A stretch of DNA of 64,000 nt, taken from the IMG/VR virus record IMGVR_UViG_3300029266_001112, positions 1 through 64,000 of that record. One strand, given 5' to 3'. The stretch's first letter is position 1; every line of letters begins with the position of its first letter. Both the position numbers and the translations under genes were made by a program. Source of the stretch: a virus. Below the pieces are notes generated by a model that worked only from the letters and a program-made list of their open reading frames with translations, was not told where the DNA came from and did no database searches. Below, piece after piece: positions 49,001 to 54,254 of the stretch.

Positions 49001-49562
49001 AACACTTGAAACCTACGTTTATTACACTGATAGTGACAACACAGCACAATGGGTTAAATCTAATCCAACTGGATTATCCAACTCTAGTGTTGTGCATCTT
49101 ATTGATAGTGCTTATGTTGCGGCAAGAACTACTGCTGGAACTGACAGTGCATCAATTGTTAATATGATTGATAGTGCTTATGTTGCGGCAAGAACTACTG
49201 CTGGTACTGATAGTGCATCAATTATTAACATGATTGATAGTGCTTATGTTGCGGCAAGAGTAGATATTGCTTCTAATTGGACTGAGGTTACAACATCACC
49301 TATTACTGCGATTGCCAACCAAAGACTTCTCGTAAATACATCAACTGCTAAAACTATTCTTCTCCCAGGGGGTGCAGTTTTGGGTGATGAGATTAGATTT
49401 ATTGATGCAACAGGCGAGGCAAGCACCAATAATATTACTATAAATAGGAATGGACACAAGATAGAAGCAAGTGATTCAGACTTGACTATTGATGTTTCTA
49501 GAGCGGCATTTGGATTAGTATATTATAATGTTGCAAATGGTTGGTTATTTACGGAGAAATAA
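34059..49562 (+). CDS. Giant tail fibre protein, 5167 residues
   Basis: One uninterrupted 15.5-kb reading frame. The N-terminus TIRIKRSSTINVPENLKVGELAYSY with ALFIGIG is the phage fibre N-terminal module. Order after that: pentapeptide-like DSAYI repeats (about 105-365), a VLIKGDLQVDGVQTIINSTVV module (about 405-430), three blocks of YadA-head-type IAIG repeats (about 870-1050, 1230-1320, 3155-3735), GGNLTVAGAVSGVT repeats, KYESDG repeats, a second DSxYI block (about 4300-4570), and the exact 22-residue repeats (about 4770-5065). The C-terminus NQRLLVNTSTAKTILLP to YYNVANGWLFTEK is a known fibre end module. It should form a very long trimeric fibre. About four times the length of T4 gp34. Late promoter upstream; the last codon abuts the next ATG. 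Confidence 0.85.
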   Translation: MPATIRIKRSSTINVPENLKVGELAYSYAGTSDALFIGIGPEVDAQGTATRIAKIGGEAITSLFPDSDGIAQGGRLLQLDNDIGLNYLKLKSLAGDSGSFNNLSIDSAYVRFFNADSAVIKGLITDSAHIIFLEADSAYINNLRVDSAYVAYANIDSADIRFATLTEVDSAYIHDASIDSAYIQFADIDSAHIDNVSIDSAYVRYLDVDSAHIDDVSIDSAYIQFMDVDSGHIDNVTIDSAYIKFADIDSAHIDDVTIDSAYIQFMDVDSGHIDNVSIDSAYIKFADIDSAHIDDVSIDSAYIQFADIDSGHIDNVTIDSAYIKFADIDSAHIDNLDVDSAYIDYAKIDSAYISQLTVDSATITNATIPTSYQNLITGPAEIVIDPSGIGDNTGRVLIKGDLQVDGVQTIINSTVVTTNDKNILLADSAVDSAAADGAGITVFGKEFNSSVHGRGSIYYQASAAGFQGQVSPAPGLWKTTLPLDISGGLNIAGKLTGVTSIDADSANLVNLSGKYVAYDSGRIGQFTADSGSVIELTGVRSVYNLGYFDKTFVDSYYMNGAFDGGIISTITAQGRLKNDADFVRSSVASWTNVNGTLDGIHLNKEVINGTPAGADSSYYHLSLTNDGKIFARGLRIGEDVGRPTAPVDPAQLVYNTQLGRGLTHPHAFYGIELNDSQFISTLQTNKIKSDFSADSAKIGGANSIFDSVGYPGTSIFSVVGALDSNLVEIIKDGSINFQGDLYNQGVKYVGAGIFSKIFEPTDFEDVHFTPVRKTAAQGDAFQVGGRMGINTSRPAHAFDFRTNDGIFQVSGLFNSGAPHYALQSPATINAIPSSYQVFGDTDSDKSRMLWDPAKARFRAGYFNRGAILSTEMGLYSTAFGKNTKAKDYAFAQGDSSEALSSYSFASGYKSTIDNNSQYGIAMGAENTLANAQSGIAIGQLNQVLATKGIGIGKSNTGIAQNAIAIGDNQIASGNFSIAIGQGNQVTGTNSIAIGPSGNVIGGTNSVGIGVNHNISGSYNFGFGDGTIFNSTTNLSFAFGKNVEVGGDYSFGINLGTGAGASAFIPIPNNHDNFMSIQNGNVTIGSDSDLTRMATPVSSGTGNLYVTGDLIYSGTSLKLTPDGTLIQSSPWEDDGTRITYTNGGKPIGMHVSLPNTPIEAAGDRGFIFRGQYSGAYNTDISEGASFFDSAGGTTTSFSNFAANVSLMGYYPKGGIFRVGLINVADHRNDSMGAHSIGMGYHNKVNADYGVALGGNTTKVIGRYSIGLGGNLNEVTGEFSTALNGTGTKVKGNYSLALGGQGTTIVGNNSVSLSGGGTANYIKGANTFLIGFGNKDSAADNGTASGSPSSGTPYKNFFVGFDNIVDSNSHNIRENFVFGEGNKIATTNGKGNFIIGRDVVLTGSQSNQIILSNPTNDSTGVDNTKVAIGKHHAEYALDIRGTIRVGGDGVYRGDSFDSHESSIIINDQDIRDYIKGVDPTNAAIVIEQPNIALPTATVVNIEQSNPAVLVIRNTNGILTDGKTVKFDLPSLTQIGQFLNDSIFAVSPVVGGLGDSFLLYDGATYADAATRVAVNTIKGTTRQKGGGLGITLGTANPYVYGTTGTQYDSAQFDAAGATPTAEIEFGQYLALKNLPIVSGGGSAPAPSRFKTTVIMDSDLIVAGTVTLNDSAFIGKDLVVGGNLDLTTGYMKTGGYLDVNTYGIFGDSVTIGGNLSGVKVFTSTDSMTVGGNLTVAGSITGATNYVGSDSMTIGGDLTVAGAVSGVTTYVGADSMTVGGGLVVTKTVVTGTHITGGGDLTVAGAVSGVTTLVSSDSAIVGGNLTVAGAVSGVTTLVSSDSAIIGGNLTIGGGLSGITSLTASGPITFADSIRIGGSVRWLDNSDDDSFYIGNLSFDSYVLRPGSQILGAVLDYFDTDYVQQRVDSFNSWQIYPDAIVYNPSDKHKVVAIGITNNQAWTGWNPSLNGGGNAAYSHHLLKTGTTFSDVTDDSAITLASYNSRHTNFSSGLGDSVGLDIQGKINIRTADVNGDDYITNPPITFSGNGTTSTAWPNPPWLRQTGYIDQPYVRAQLDGQFLLDLFQQDASTAANSKEFFRGMLDSAYIISIWDSDYYWKHDSFNAVYIGAPGQLYDGTAANGFYYDGNIKLAINKRGDSSEYNLDLRGDARFEKNLVVEDSITMIGNLSGVVNLAMSGAIGTATTFKSTDSMTIGGDLTIVGSITGATNYVGSDSMIIGGDLTVAGAVTGVTRFVTSDSAIIGGSLKVESDLTIGGGLTSSSFFNIDSFVNIGGAVKLGSFNGRDSHLGLGVYDASQIKGKNGLYVGDSTHLRGGLKVLGHDNVLQEAYTFTIDSAYLQTKQTVTMNNTQIQNAFGPNDADSHVTLAFTDSPDFDFLKIKRTTVGGVTTLLLKGVDYDSIGNRTLFDSSQYGYGSPSHNLVTNANKLKNVYIKEPSLLATDTSIVGEEIVAIADSNGKKSIIIGSQIISLAGHAVPKDSNKFSDAGDSIQVNAGLALYGVTDPIVKLRAADGTLKGQLLKDRDFTIVDSYQIRVFTDIAITPGLFPTNYGTNDSSFLILGDKIDIQDRTPKLTSKSDFVGPTNLYGHVTLGNYDMANAAYPGYPHTGSKLTTHDSFIIKGGMHFESSGDPVIRNKIQFDGDVHVDSGKTWFFGPKKTLTHSIPADLNYRFESDGVGTATVPARIESDGGPNIANSFAQGTPIGTEAAKHHINTTDGYGHFSSIVAKTTFDSHLAITMDSHIVANVRINTDPLTLNAVSMTANDLIIRPGKTMFYGTQRQRAFKFLKHDSDGVGGLLNKFESDGTFNGTLRMNGATPYADSALNPRRHYHQGDSDFRLTLDSHIVEILQSPPLPEMNFTVPVNFSKNAIYGGTATFNDSAVFNGNFTLNTGNFTLDSTSVMTVGPPVYYYKYESDGTGAGTKTTHGLDVKNVYPDGQLYTRFQHFFDRSATHFQTFNSTKSDAQNVVYKYESDGSPIFGGKGRTTPNGVLHHAQTDSFGTVSNTGHLRHTSRIALDSHIVRIIDSDFIGVRLQTPWKIINATAGVTKKIFYDEQGAVIIGPQNLLAADDTDTRLVLDSGNVLFLSNNFQTGVTIGDADIDPIERGNIVNKGAEGRLMWIPQRGAFRVGALDLSGRSNDWKDSNVGYQSIAIGNNTKAAHYSTAIGYNVITGKVKEQSVGASKNNNYSVGIGQGITQEQRNSVAIGLGIHSTPVSLNQVYNKTNIVNIGHTIYSAGNNNTSIGYRIVAGKTTITPLPNDGSANDLTQIGRDLIAGTTSDRSVSIGYKNKVESRDTLAIGDDVNVQTSSTNGVGIGKTVKVKGSGVALGRNVQVKSGTGVIVGKDASVSGTNSVFVGSSGGTTNGGVAVGKSVYASNNAVAIGKNSKAVNSNALAFGQNVQSGSGGIAIGSTLVGRTGSVLIGKSGTQTGNYAVSVGSGLTSSTGSVALGANVNSGSYSVAMGKGNTSGSYAVSIGMGVTAGSYGVAIGLNNTASNYGVSIGKGNTAGTMSIVIGRDNVANSGTSAEPGVTVGVSNTNNTRANIFGASNTGNNDVSIYGSTNSGSNSSTNNTRYALIYGHGNTISSYNGLVYGKNNTVLRNGMAYGSGNDAKNEGITFGYDNEANMLSANTAYHSFAFGRGNTVDRNALAFGRDNVADNQGIAFGRNATATGVASGDGGISIGRNVSSFGPNAMAIGTNIVVGSAAATATNSIGIGLGTTSNTVSTNNTLSIQGGQVVIEQDQVNIVPATASIVKTEGAYGAGLNVTCTKLNENGRAGTKYGLEVNGPINVNGTDASGNLHDIYIQGMRLYNYIRYYGADSAWILSAADHDYVKSIVTKEYIRATSTSDTFFQKSTSAGSAHLVYNGGAGSFVGINLSNSGTSNTPGYLRYGLDSAGIYKTNVDYTLDVNGNLNVEGLTYQGDIILPTGGLDSSVYLNHYTNNIVYNIAADSAQVFFDSNYVQARGAFGGQTGNTNDSDYVFKMIDQEYIDNTITKVWPDSNYVHGSIDSSVGNSIIAFRVKHILAKHGDFAQSENAADAASGRGEAQFTNPTFWEPSFGTKVGIGKITHNHWDSNPSRSGVLTNLRSVGQTTVVAGAPVIDTLGTTTASLTHGIGLAVGGKVVIHGTQEPVTGAQERPALEIFNGHIEVNGEKLELKSPWIEGPSYVNYKPISKFIGVGQVAPNFNFDVAGKINADSGLFVNGIDIKNIYDSAWILSATDETYIKGIADSDYILTTLNATKHILPELDISYDLGSPTQRFRDLYLSSNSIKLGDVTINSGPTGLALSDSAGNLLKFGGIDSDAIAGFVDSDYVKSRADSAYVQSIITPVFIKTIADSAYVKLLADSDYIKTSADSDYIKLVADSDYVKSAADSAHILGIADSAWITSIADSAYVLGIADSAYVTTVIDAKLAATGHIIPALDSAFDLGSVTHKFKDLFLSGSTINLGGTKLKSTSNGVEISDSAGNKSKVLGVDSSATGSFIDSAYIRNKADSSYILGIADSAWITSIADSAYIKGIADSDYIKLLADSDYIKLVADSDYIKTAADSAYIQGFISTPYIKGIIDSAHINPITGIGTRTIDFGANKIYYNNTFAQTAQLPSATTYKGMFVWDNQAQLPKIAVGGNWMELARATDVRAIADSAAAALVNLAPSTLNTLNELAAAVGDDANFSTTITTSIAEKLPLAGGTMTGAIDMGANNITTTGKMLYSNVYATEGDLPSAGSYHGMFAHVHGTTRAYYAHAGNWITLANLSDASTDSATITNLIDSAYVAARTTAGTDSASIVNMIDSAYVAARSSGGGSYTSTITPYHYVSTANQTVFTGADATGDTLSYSANSVNVYVNGINLLKAIDYTTNGAGTTITLLSGTNVADDVVINALSQVGASDATIASAVSLTIDSAYIAARTTAGTDSASIINMIDSAYVAARTTAGTDSASIVNMIDSAYVAARTSGGLTISDNPPAAPSSGALWFDPETLETYVYYTDSDNTAQWVKSNPTGLSNSSVVHLIDSAYVAARTTAGTDSASIVNMIDSAYVAARTTAGTDSASIINMIDSAYVAARVDIASNWTEVTTSPITAIANQRLLVNTSTAKTILLPGGAVLGDEIRFIDATGEASTNNITINRNGHKIEASDSDLTIDVSRAAFGLVYYNVANGWLFTEK
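34371..35150 (+). repeat. Pentapeptide-like repeats at the start of the giant fibre
   Basis: About 50 consecutive pentads such as ADIDS AHIDN VSIDS AYIQF, with a 30-base (10-residue) period and an alternating 60-base superperiod. Hydrophobic Ile/Val every fifth residue and Ala two positions before it fit the A(D/N)LXX rule of pentapeptide-repeat beta-helices. DNA copies are close to identical in places. Confidence 0.8.
36671..37215 (+). repeat. YadA-head-type IAIG repeats, block 1
   Basis: Repeats of about 14 residues with the pattern sIAIGxxNxvxGxxS (for example SGIAIGQLNQVLA, FSIAIGQGNQVTG, NSIAIGPSGNVIG), the left-handed parallel beta-roll of trimeric autotransporter heads. Confidence 0.85.
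37751..38010 (+). repeat. YadA-head-type repeats, block 2
   Basis: SIGMGYHNKVNADYGVALGG, YSIGLGGNLNEVTG, YSLALGGQGTTIVG: the same head repeat as block 1, shorter block. Confidence 0.8.
39165..39620 (+). repeat. 72-base tandem repeats in the giant fibre
   Basis: Units coding for TVAGAVSGVTTLVSSDSA plus GGNL recur with a 72-base period (starts at 39444 and 39516) and nearly no base change; a further near-identical stretch of about 70 bases lies at 39258 and again at about 40700. Confidence 0.8.
43521..45265 (+). repeat. YadA-head-type repeats, block 3 (longest)
   Basis: About 580 residues of xAIGxxxxxxGxxs repeats (for example VAIGKNSKAVNSNALAFG, YSVAMGKGNTSGSYAVSIGMG), some degenerate in the middle. 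Longest of the three head-type blocks and possibly the broad fibre section. Confidence 0.85.
46975..47775 (+). repeat. Decapeptide [IV]ADS(A/D)YI repeats, second block
   Basis: 10-residue units such as IADSAYVLG, LADSDYIKT and VADSDYVKS in two groups (about 47030-47310 and 47520-47775), separated by an LDSAFDLGSVTHKFKDLFLSG module that also ends other fibre genes here. Confidence 0.8.
48375..49259 (+). repeat. 66-base near-exact repeats near the 3' end of the giant fibre
   Basis: Units IDSAYVAARTTAGTDSASIV plus NM of 22 residues at 48375, 48768, 48834, 49101 and 49167, with partial units at 48441, 48900 and 49233; several copies differ by only a few synonymous bases. Confidence 0.85.
49439..49446 (+). 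promoter_or_regulatory. Possible internal late promoter before the LamG/beta-helix gene
   Basis: Exact TATAAATA inside the end of the giant fibre gene, 124 bases before the next start; there is no gap between the two genes in which a promoter could otherwise lie. Confidence 0.45.
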
Positions 49563-52500
49563 ATGAGTCTTGTAGTTATTGATAAAATTGACAGTCTTCC
49601 TACACTTGGTGTGCAGGAAGACGATGAAGCAGTGGTTGTAGAAGATAAAGCGATATATAGGCGTTTTGATTTAAGCACGATAACATCTTACTCTTGGGAT
49701 TTTACTCCTAATGATACCTTGGATACAGGGTCAGCATTTAGTTCATTATCTGCTGGTTCTAATGATTCATTTTCTATAGAGTTTTTTAGTAACAGAAAAA
49801 CCACTAATGAAGTGACAATATTTTCTGCTGGTAATCCTAGAATAGATTCTGTAGTAGACCTTTCTTCGGAATCTAATTCGATACGACCATATGGTTTAAC
49901 AAGCGCAGTGAAATTCGGCGCATATACTTCATCACCAACATCAGTTTATCTTGAAAGTAGTCTCGATTTTATGTCAATAGATAGTTCTATTGATAGTTTG
50001 TCATTATTTGCGCCATTTACTATAGAATTTTGGTATAACAAATATAACACTTCACCAAGTACTGGCGGCACTAAAGATGTTATCTTTGGTGCGAATAATA
50101 AAAGTTTAGTGGATGTTTTAACCATAGATGAAGCAGGAATTATTGTTAATAACATCAGATATTCTGGAAATAATGCGTATACCCAGAATACTTGGGAACA
50201 CACCGCTCTGACATATGATGGTTTTAATTATGGACTTTTTAAAAATGGAGATTCTATTCCATTAGTTATGACACCAAACAATGACGTTGCATATGAAGGT
50301 CAAACTGGTGACGGTGGTATATCGTATTCTCACGATTCTGGTTTTATGACTATTTTCGAAATGGATAGGCGAAGATCATCATCGTGGCAAGTAAGAACAA
50401 CAATGTCACCTACAGATAAAACTCTTTTTTATATGGGAAGTGTTGCAAATAGAGTACAATTACAGACTATAAATTCTGGGGCGAATCTAAAATTATCAGC
50501 GGGTGATGTGAATGGACCAGAACTCATAGTCGCGGCACCAAGTGATGGTAAGGTCCATACAATTTCTTGGGATGTTCAAACTTTACCTGGCAGAGTGCGA
50601 TTGTGGATTGATAGTAATTATCAAGGATCGAATTCAATTGCAGCAGCATTACCAGCGAACCAATGGGCAATTACAGAAATCGCAAATGTGCCTGAGTTGA
50701 AATTCACAAGATCAAGTACTATGTTAGATTCTTCTACTAAATTAAGAACTGATGGTGCACAATATTATGATTCGGCAATGTTTCCATACTCAACATTTAA
50801 TGATGAAAGTGATGGAACTTATAATTATTATGTTGCCTATCCCTTGGTGCAGAAGGAGGAACAGAAAGCATACGGTTATGGTGCTGCTTGGAGGGCAGAT
50901 CGAGTCAAATCCTATACTAGATACCAAGAGTTTGCTGCAGGATACTGTGGCAAGGTAGATGGTGCAAATCAGTACCATAATGTAGATAAACGATTTGGCA
51001 ATTCGATACTGAATAATTACAACCACTTCAGTAGAGGGGGTGACGAGTGGATTGCTGCTGGAAAGAATATTCGCGCCATTAACGGAGGTCAATTAGGTGA
51101 TTGGCTTCATGTCCCTAGAATGTATCTCAGTTCTTTGGGAGAGCATAATTGGTATTATAGAACTGGTTGGACGAGGACAACCAGTGGAAGCAACTATGTA
51201 ACTGTAAATAATATATCCATAATCCCCGGTGGCGACCAAACCTATTATTTTGAAATGGATAAGTCAAAGAATCCATTGCGTCAAAGTCTTAATGGTTATG
51301 GTGTTCCCACCGAGAAAAGGTATGTTGATCCAGGTCGATGGTATGGAGATCAACAAAGAGCGTATCTCACTATGGTTGCAACATCCAAGTTGGCGCGGTC
51401 ATCTGCTATGGGCGATACACCTGAACTCTTTAAAGAAAACATAAATATTGCGATGGATAATTACTATCCTAGAAACGGTGCTGAGAGTACGCAAGTAAAT
51501 TTTGGTTACGGATATATCTCTGGCGATTTTATTCGCACAAGTCATACTATACCTGCCCGCGGGACAAGAGGGGCAGAACCACTTAATGCAACCACAGGTC
51601 ATACCGATGATGAGTTTTTTCTAGGTGGTTTTTTTCTTGTAAACAATAAGGACAATGCGGATGTCTCATATATCATATCTGAACCTGATAATAGAGTTTA
51701 CTATTTTGCAAACTCTGTATATTTAGGATACCTAAATTTTCCTTCAAGTGTTGAACCTTATACGGTAATAATACATAAAGGGCATAATATGTACTACTAT
51801 GGCAACGCCCATAACGAGGAATCGCCATCACTTCCCGTAAGAAATCTAGCAGGTTATTACCCTCCCTACGGTTCTTACCATCATAACAGATGGGGTAGGT
51901 ACTATGAACGGTCGTATTATTATAGTGGACCAGATTTTATTTGGAACAGGCACAATATCTTCAAAAAACTAAGAGTTGATCAAAATTCATGGGTATATGA
52001 TCCTGTTACACAAATGGGTTTAATTCCATCAACAGATAGGAACTCAACTGCCTCTGGTGATGGTGCGTTTGGAATGGATTCTTTGGGGGATTCTTGGGAA
52101 GGTTCTCTAAAGAGCAATCTCATGTACAATACGCAATTATATACTGAGTATAAAGATGCTAATGTGACCGTGGGTGAATCGATAAGGAATAACCTTGGTG
52201 AAACGACAGGACTAGAATATGCAACAGCGTATGTTGCCAAAACTGGTGGTACTGTAGTTACTTATTCTGGCGCAAATGGTTCTAATATCAGAGCAGCGAT
52301 AGATTTATTATCTGAGGGAGATGCTCTGGTCTTGCCAAGTGGAGCATATGACGTTAGTGGCGAATATGATGGTCGTTACTATGGTCTTCCAAGTCACGGA
52401 GAAGATAATCGGCAAGCAATATGGCGTCGAGATTATGTAGGATTTTTAGTTTGTGGGGAAACCAACAACCCCAATGATGTTCATCTTACTGCTAGGGGCG

Positions 52501-54254
52501 TTGATAGAATTTTTAATGGTAATGCTAGTGCAAATGCTCAGATAGCATTTTGCCATTTTATTCTTACTGGAAGTACATCCTATTGGTATGGTGATGTTAT
52601 AGCAGATAATGCTATAGGACGCGCATTTAGATGTATTTTCAATTTCAACAATGGATACCAAGGGTGGAGATTAGGTGGTCAAGAAAGTACATCTAAAATA
52701 ATATTTGAAAATTGTTTGTTTATCAACTACAGGTACTGGTATGCTGCTGGACGGAATAATCCAAATCCCGAAATCACTGGGCGAGTAGACCTTATCACAG
52801 TCAAAAATTGCATATTTCAAAGAGGTGTTGGTCCAGCATTTCGTCCTGATCTGCCTACAGTGTCGCCTAGTTTTGTGGATAATGTATTACAAAATCAAAA
52901 AACTTTAGATGCAAACTTAACTACTAGGACAAACCCAATGTCCGAATGGATTTTGTCAGATTATACGGCAGGTTCTAAAAAACGATTTTTGCAAGACTTT
53001 ATGATTCACGACATCAATAAATATCCTTTGGCATTCTCTATAGACTCAAGACCGTCTACAAACGATAGTAATACAAATTTCATATTAGGTGCTAGAGTTA
53101 CAGACGTAGCACTTTCTTATGGTACAGATGGTATAATTAAACATGGATTGCAACAAGATAGTATTCATAGTGTAGTAAGTACTCCAGGAGAGTGGATACA
53201 CACATCATTAAACTATAGTGGAGATTCTAATGTATTGAGAACTTATATTGAGGGTATAAAAGTTGATAGTAGTTTGATAAATATTAATATAGACGCTTTA
53301 AGTACAAGTACAATATCATTTAACAAAATTGACTCGTATAATCCTTCCACTAATAATTATGATGTGACAAGTGGGAGTTTCTATCTAAAAGAATTTCGTT
53401 TAGTTAAAGGTCAAAGAAGAAGCGGTGATGATTTTTCGGAAACTATTATTGCTCAAGTTGCTTCAGCAGCAGACCAAGTTCAAGCAGCAGATGATATATT
53501 CATGACAAAGCATGATGGTAGTAATCCATTAGATTTGATAATTAGTCCTTACACTGCTGATGTGAAATCTTGGAGAAAAGTGGCAATAATGCCCCGTGGT
53601 ATCGATTCTGCTTACATTGAAATTATTGATGGCAACAGCATGTTGGAATTACAAGAGGCAGATGATTATAGACCAGTTAGGCAAATTGGAATAAAATATG
53701 AATCTGATGGTAGTGGTAATTCTACAGCAATACAAGAGTCTGATGGTTCGTATAATGGAACTATTACTGGATATTACCATACTCAGACCATTCATCCTGA
53801 TTCATCTCTTGCTTTTGCGAGATCAAGTTTTGTGATAACGCTTAAAGATTCCGATGATAATGGTGACAGTATCCATTGGTCGTATTCCATAGAAAACTAC
53901 AATAATAATATTTTACAAATTGGTCGTGATAGTCATAATACAACATTTTATCTTAAAGCATATGACATAACAGAATCTAATATGAATCTTAGTTCATCGT
54001 TAAGATTTTTTGGAAAATCTACAGATTCGGTAAATAAGAGACCTATAATGGGAAGTTTAGATAGACCAATAGATTCATCTGCAACAGATATTCATATAAA
54101 TTTTGGATATGATGGAAATCTTGGACTAGATATAGCATATCTTGGAGATAAGCAATATATGAGGTTAATAACTATAGATAGCATATCTTCAACTTTTGAT
54201 TCAAGCGGTTTTGTTTTTGATGCATTACCTTCTATAACTGGGGGTATAATATAA
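49563..54254 (+). CDS. Giant virion protein with LamG-like and beta-helix domains, 1563 residues
   Basis: Residues about 130-250 and 260-400 have the concanavalin-like LamG pattern (FTIEFWYNK, NTWEHTALTYDGFNYGLFKNGD; then VHTISWDVQTLPGRVRLWIDSNY). Residues about 885-1100 look like a right-handed parallel beta-helix of pectate-lyase type (SNIRAAIDLLSEGDALVLPSGAYDV, IIFENCLFIN, ITVKNCIFQRG). Another LamG-like region lies at about 1126-1310 (PGEWIHTSLNYSGDSNVLRTYIEGIKVD). Such domains bind or degrade glycans; catalytic residues for lyase or hydrolase activity are not identifiable by eye. It probably binds host or capsule polysaccharide. The ATG follows the giant fibre stop codon directly. Confidence 0.72.
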   Translation: MSLVVIDKIDSLPTLGVQEDDEAVVVEDKAIYRRFDLSTITSYSWDFTPNDTLDTGSAFSSLSAGSNDSFSIEFFSNRKTTNEVTIFSAGNPRIDSVVDLSSESNSIRPYGLTSAVKFGAYTSSPTSVYLESSLDFMSIDSSIDSLSLFAPFTIEFWYNKYNTSPSTGGTKDVIFGANNKSLVDVLTIDEAGIIVNNIRYSGNNAYTQNTWEHTALTYDGFNYGLFKNGDSIPLVMTPNNDVAYEGQTGDGGISYSHDSGFMTIFEMDRRRSSSWQVRTTMSPTDKTLFYMGSVANRVQLQTINSGANLKLSAGDVNGPELIVAAPSDGKVHTISWDVQTLPGRVRLWIDSNYQGSNSIAAALPANQWAITEIANVPELKFTRSSTMLDSSTKLRTDGAQYYDSAMFPYSTFNDESDGTYNYYVAYPLVQKEEQKAYGYGAAWRADRVKSYTRYQEFAAGYCGKVDGANQYHNVDKRFGNSILNNYNHFSRGGDEWIAAGKNIRAINGGQLGDWLHVPRMYLSSLGEHNWYYRTGWTRTTSGSNYVTVNNISIIPGGDQTYYFEMDKSKNPLRQSLNGYGVPTEKRYVDPGRWYGDQQRAYLTMVATSKLARSSAMGDTPELFKENINIAMDNYYPRNGAESTQVNFGYGYISGDFIRTSHTIPARGTRGAEPLNATTGHTDDEFFLGGFFLVNNKDNADVSYIISEPDNRVYYFANSVYLGYLNFPSSVEPYTVIIHKGHNMYYYGNAHNEESPSLPVRNLAGYYPPYGSYHHNRWGRYYERSYYYSGPDFIWNRHNIFKKLRVDQNSWVYDPVTQMGLIPSTDRNSTASGDGAFGMDSLGDSWEGSLKSNLMYNTQLYTEYKDANVTVGESIRNNLGETTGLEYATAYVAKTGGTVVTYSGANGSNIRAAIDLLSEGDALVLPSGAYDVSGEYDGRYYGLPSHGEDNRQAIWRRDYVGFLVCGETNNPNDVHLTARGVDRIFNGNASANAQIAFCHFILTGSTSYWYGDVIADNAIGRAFRCIFNFNNGYQGWRLGGQESTSKIIFENCLFINYRYWYAAGRNNPNPEITGRVDLITVKNCIFQRGVGPAFRPDLPTVSPSFVDNVLQNQKTLDANLTTRTNPMSEWILSDYTAGSKKRFLQDFMIHDINKYPLAFSIDSRPSTNDSNTNFILGARVTDVALSYGTDGIIKHGLQQDSIHSVVSTPGEWIHTSLNYSGDSNVLRTYIEGIKVDSSLININIDALSTSTISFNKIDSYNPSTNNYDVTSGSFYLKEFRLVKGQRRSGDDFSETIIAQVASAADQVQAADDIFMTKHDGSNPLDLIISPYTADVKSWRKVAIMPRGIDSAYIEIIDGNSMLELQEADDYRPVRQIGIKYESDGSGNSTAIQESDGSYNGTITGYYHTQTIHPDSSLAFARSSFVITLKDSDDNGDSIHWSYSIENYNNNILQIGRDSHNTTFYLKAYDITESNMNLSSSLRFFGKSTDSVNKRPIMGSLDRPIDSSATDIHINFGYDGNLGLDIAYLGDKQYMRLITIDSISSTFDSSGFVFDALPSITGGII

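Noticed and set aside
34371-49259. Regularly spaced repeats that might be taken for a CRISPR array
   Set aside because: The repeats are in frame, encode protein modules, and have no non-repeated spacers.
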